A DNA stretch of 16,206 nucleotides from Rhodoferax sp. UBA5149 (GTDB lineage: Bacteria; Pseudomonadota; Gammaproteobacteria; Burkholderiales; Burkholderiaceae_C), in NCBI RefSeq assembly GCF_002413825.1, contig NZ_DHXT01000115.1, forward strand, positions 6,961 through 23,166, in the 5' to 3' direction. Positions 13,755 to 16,206 of the stretch are shown here, piece after piece. A program made the translations under genes and the position numbers. Each line of letters starts with the position of its first letter. The first letter of the stretch is position 1. The notes beneath the pieces were generated by a model. That model had not been told where the DNA came from. It ran no database searches and saw only the letters and a program-made list of their open reading frames with translations.

Positions 13755-13807
13755 AAATGTCAGGTATGTCATAAAATGATCTTTAACGCAAACTTTGGAA
13801 GAACCCC

Positions 13808-14368
13808 ATGAGACTGACGGACTACACCGACTACACCCTGCGGGTTCTGATGTTCTGCGCGCTCCACCCCGAGCGGTCGGTCACCATTGCCGAGTTGGCC
13901 GAAAGCCACGCCGTTTCCAAAAACCATTTGATGAAGATCGTCAACGATCTGGCGCGCCAGGGTTTGCTGCAGACCACCCGCGGGCGCGGCGGCGGTTTGC
14001 GCTTACTCAAACCAGCGGCTGACATCCGCATTGGTGATGTCGTGCGCCAATCTGAAACAGATTTCCGGCTGGTCGAGTGCTTCGACGCCAGCCACAACGC
14101 CTGCACGCTCACCGCCCATTGCCAATTGAAGCAGGTTTTCAAAACAGCCCTGCAAAGTTATTTTGACGAACTGGACAAGGTCACGCTGGCCGACGTCACC
14201 CGCGTGACACCTCCCAGCCTCCTAGCCGGCCGCCGCAGTGTGCGCATCGTGCCGGTGAGCGACATCACACGGCCGGTGTCGATTGAATTGCCCCCCAGAA
14301 AGAAACCGGCTGCCAAAACACCAGCTCGGGTTAAGGCGGTACGCAACACTTCGTCTACCCGCGTATAG
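13808..14368 (+). CDS. nsrR: Rrf2-family NO-sensing transcriptional repressor, NsrR
   Basis: A 186-residue Rrf2-type regulator. It opens MRLTDYTDYTLRVLMFCALH, has a winged helix-turn-helix (about residues 24-70, with VSKNHLMKIVNDLARQG and the TTRGRGGGLRL wing), and then IRIGDVVRQSE, as in E. coli NsrR. Asp8 and the three cysteines C91, C99 and C105 match the [Fe-S] ligand set of NsrR; the C91-C99 spacing (x7) is longer than the x4 of E. coli. In NsrR, NO destroys the cluster and relieves repression. The chain is about 45 residues longer than E. coli NsrR, ending in a basic, proline- and lysine-rich tail (about 142-186). Divergent nnrS, three matching operators in the window, and the cysteine pattern all favour NsrR over IscR. 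Confidence 0.88.
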   Translation: MRLTDYTDYTLRVLMFCALHPERSVTIAELAESHAVSKNHLMKIVNDLARQGLLQTTRGRGGGLRLLKPAADIRIGDVVRQSETDFRLVECFDASHNACTLTAHCQLKQVFKTALQSYFDELDKVTLADVTRVTPPSLLAGRRSVRIVPVSDITRPVSIELPPRKKPAAKTPARVKAVRNTSSTRV

Positions 14369-14407
14369 GGCCGGCTTTCACCTTTTTTACAAACAAATCA
14401 GGCCCTA
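14366..14407. terminator. Possible weak hairpin between nsrR and alaS
   Basis: TAGGGCC at 14366-14372 can pair with GGCCCTA at 14401-14407, a 7-bp stem with a 28-base loop that contains a T6 run. The large loop and absence of a trailing T-tract make it a poor intrinsic terminator. It lies where two convergent transcripts end and starts at the nsrR stop codon. Confidence 0.25.
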
Positions 14408-14451
14408 GCCCGCGTAATATAATCGTAGGCAGCTACACTTTTAGTAGCAAG

Positions 14452-16206
14452 TCACAGCTTGGCAGTGACCCAAACCAGCACGCTGCCCAGTGCAGCGGCC
14501 AGTTTCGCCGACTCAGTGCCACCGGCCATGGCCATGTCGGGCTTGCCGCCGCCTTTGCCGCCGACTTGGGCTGCGACAAAGTTGACCAGTTCGCCGGCCT
14601 TGACTTTGCCGGTGGTATCCGAGGTCACGCCCGCCGCAATCTGCACCTTGTCGCCGTCCACGGCACCCAGCACGATGACCGCGGTTTTGAGTTTGTCCTT
14701 GAGCTTGTCCATGGTGTCGCGCAGCGTCTTGCTGTCAGCGCCTTCGAGCCGGGCTGCCAGCACCTTGACACCGTTGACCTCGACCGCCTGGGTCACCAGT
14801 TCATCGCCCTGGGCGGACGCCAGCTTGCCCTTGAGCGCGGCGATTTCCTTCTCCAGCACCTTGACGTGATCCAGCACATGGACAATGCGCTCATTGATCT
14901 CCACCACCGGTGCCTTGAGTGTGCCCGCCACTTGCGTGACCGTGTCTTCGAGGTCCTGCAGATAGCTCAGCGCATTCTGGCCGGTGACGGCCTCGATACG
15001 CCGCACGCCGGAGGCCACGCCGCTTTCCGCGACCACCTTGAACAGGCCGATGTCGCCGGTGCGGGCAACGTGGGTGCCGCCGCACAGCTCGCGGCTGGCA
15101 CCGATGTCCAGCACGCGCACCGACTCCCCGTACTTCTCGCCGAACAGCATCATGGCGCCGGTCGCCTGCGCCGATTCGATGCCCATCACACGCGCCTGGG
15201 TAGCGGCGTTGCTCAGAATTTCAGCATTGACGCGGGCCTCGATCTCGCGGATTTGTTCGTCGGTCACGGGGGCGTTGTGGGCAAAGTCGAAGCGGGTGCG
15301 CTCCGCATTCACCAAGCTGCCCTTTTGCTGCACATGCTCGCCCAGCACTTCGCGCAGGGCTTTGTGCATCAGGTGGGTCACGCTGTGGTTGCGCTCGGTG
15401 GCGGCACGCACGGTCGCGTTGACGTGGGCGGTGACGGCATCACCGACCCTGAGCGTGCCGGTATTCAGCGTGCCATGGTGGCCGAAGACATCGGCCTTGA
15501 TCTTCTGGGTATCAAGCACTTCAAACAAGGCGGTATCGCAGAAGATGGCACCCTCGTCACCGACCTGCCCGCCGCTCTCGCTGTAAAACGGAGTGGTGTC
15601 CAGCACAACGACCCCCGCCTGACCGGTTTTTAGCTCGTCAGCCCTCGTCCCGTCTACATAGAGCGCTACAACTTTGCTAGCATTCGTCAGGCTGTCATAG
15701 CCGACAAAGTCATTGCTGTCACCGCTGTATTCCAGCGCGCGGTCCATCCGGAATTTGCCAGCCGCACGGCCCTGGGCTTTTTGCTTTTCCATGGCGGCGT
15801 GGAAGCCGACTTCATCCACACTCAAGCCGCGTTCGCGGCACACATCGGCCGACAGATCGAGCGGAAAGCCGAAGGTGTCGTGCAGCTTGAAGGCCACGTC
15901 GCCAGGCAGAACCTTGGCGCCATCGGCCAGGGCCGCGTCCAGAATTTCCATGCCGTTTTCCAGCGTCTCAAAGAAGCGCTCTTCTTCGGCCTTCAGCACC
16001 TCGATGATGCGTTTCTCTTCCGACCGGAGCCGGGGATAAGCCTCGCCCATCAGCGCCACCAGATCGGGCACCAGTTTGTGGAAAAACGGTGTCTTTCGGT
16101 CCAGCTTGTAGCCGTGGCGGATGGCGCGGCGAATGATGCGGCGCTGCACATAGCCGCGCCCCTCGTTGGATGGCAGCACGCCGTCGCTCACCAAGAACGC
16201 GGTGGC
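14452..16206 (-). CDS. alaS: Alanyl-tRNA synthetase AlaS, C-terminal two thirds (5' end outside window)
   Basis: An essential cytoplasmic enzyme charging tRNA-Ala with alanine. The 584 visible residues run from the end of the catalytic domain (FLVSDGVLPSNEGRGYVQRR, matching E. coli FLIADGVMPSNENRGY) through the tRNA-recognition and editing domains to the C-Ala domain. The editing-site zinc ligands are visible as HSVTH (fragment residues 274 and 278) and CGGTH (375 and 379). The glycine-rich GGKGGGKPDMAMAGG near the C terminus is the usual C-Ala element. The frame stays open to base 16206, so roughly 290 N-terminal residues, including the ATP-binding motifs, are missing; a TTG at 16192-16194 is internal, not a start. 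It converges with nsrR. Confidence 0.96.
   Translation of the reverse strand, partial: ATAFLVSDGVLPSNEGRGYVQRRIIRRAIRHGYKLDRKTPFFHKLVPDLVALMGEAYPRLRSEEKRIIEVLKAEEERFFETLENGMEILDAALADGAKVLPGDVAFKLHDTFGFPLDLSADVCRERGLSVDEVGFHAAMEKQKAQGRAAGKFRMDRALEYSGDSNDFVGYDSLTNASKVVALYVDGTRADELKTGQAGVVVLDTTPFYSESGGQVGDEGAIFCDTALFEVLDTQKIKADVFGHHGTLNTGTLRVGDAVTAHVNATVRAATERNHSVTHLMHKALREVLGEHVQQKGSLVNAERTRFDFAHNAPVTDEQIREIEARVNAEILSNAATQARVMGIESAQATGAMMLFGEKYGESVRVLDIGASRELCGGTHVARTGDIGLFKVVAESGVASGVRRIEAVTGQNALSYLQDLEDTVTQVAGTLKAPVVEINERIVHVLDHVKVLEKEIAALKGKLASAQGDELVTQAVEVNGVKVLAARLEGADSKTLRDTMDKLKDKLKTAVIVLGAVDGDKVQIAAGVTSDTTGKVKAGELVNFVAAQVGGKGGGKPDMAMAGGTESAKLAAALGSVLVWVTAKL

Noticed and set aside
13808..14368. 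IscR as the identity of the Rrf2 regulator
   Set aside because: IscR normally heads an isc operon and has a C-x5-C-x5-C...H ligand set with a different DNA motif; here divergent nnrS, Asp8 and NsrR-type operators fit NsrR better.
14566..15633. 355-codon plus-strand open frame opposite alaS
   Set aside because: Antisense to alaS, with a His/Leu/Gln-rich composition typical of shadow frames.
1..16206. CRISPR arrays, tRNAs, insertion sequences, attachment sites
   Set aside because: No direct-repeat series, cloverleaf-like segments, transposase motifs or flanking terminal repeats were found on reading both strands.

Overview
The window is a GC-rich bacterial chromosome segment that looks like a betaproteobacterium, probably Burkholderiales and perhaps Comamonadaceae-like. 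This rests on protein similarity recognised by eye, on the gene set (NsrR, NnrS, DUF2249, SUF with SufU and SufT, SerA) and on base composition. One sufB line I counted (6301-6360) has 38 G+C of 60. No tRNA, rRNA, IS element or CRISPR array was seen.

Layout, left to right: the 3' end of an RluA-type pseudouridine synthase (+); an endonuclease/exonuclease/phosphatase-fold protein (+); a small DUF2249 protein (+) behind a striking palindromic promoter; a SirB2-like membrane protein and a cytochrome P450 (both -). Next comes a visibly lower-GC stretch with a DUF488 protein, a small TUDOR-type (DUF2945) protein and a uracil-DNA glycosylase that appears to carry a [4Fe-4S] cluster (all +). It is followed by a tightly packed SUF operon sufB-sufC-sufD-sufS-sufU-sufT (+), with serA directly behind it. 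Converging on serA is nnrS (-), which is divergent from an Rrf2 regulator that matches NsrR (+). The window ends inside alaS (-), whose 5' end lies beyond the right edge.

The theme linking these genes appears to be nitric oxide and Fe-S clusters. NsrR is itself an NO-sensing Fe-S protein. NsrR-like 23-bp operators (AAGAT-N13-ATCTT architecture) can be read at three places: upstream of DUF2249 (1771-1793), over the -10 of the suf promoter (5430-5452), and in the nnrS/nsrR divergent region (13732-13754). The proposal is a local NO-stress regulon in which NsrR controls NO-response proteins (NnrS, DUF2249) and also the whole SUF assembly line, so that damaged clusters are rebuilt when NO destroys the NsrR cluster. 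The operators are read from sequence; the regulatory conclusion is inference.

The SUF operon uses SufU rather than SufE, has no sufA, and ends in SufT. SerA behind it supplies the route to serine and hence cysteine, the sulfur donor for SufS. The P450/DUF488/TUDOR/UDG block looks compositionally and functionally distinct from the surrounding genes and may have been acquired.
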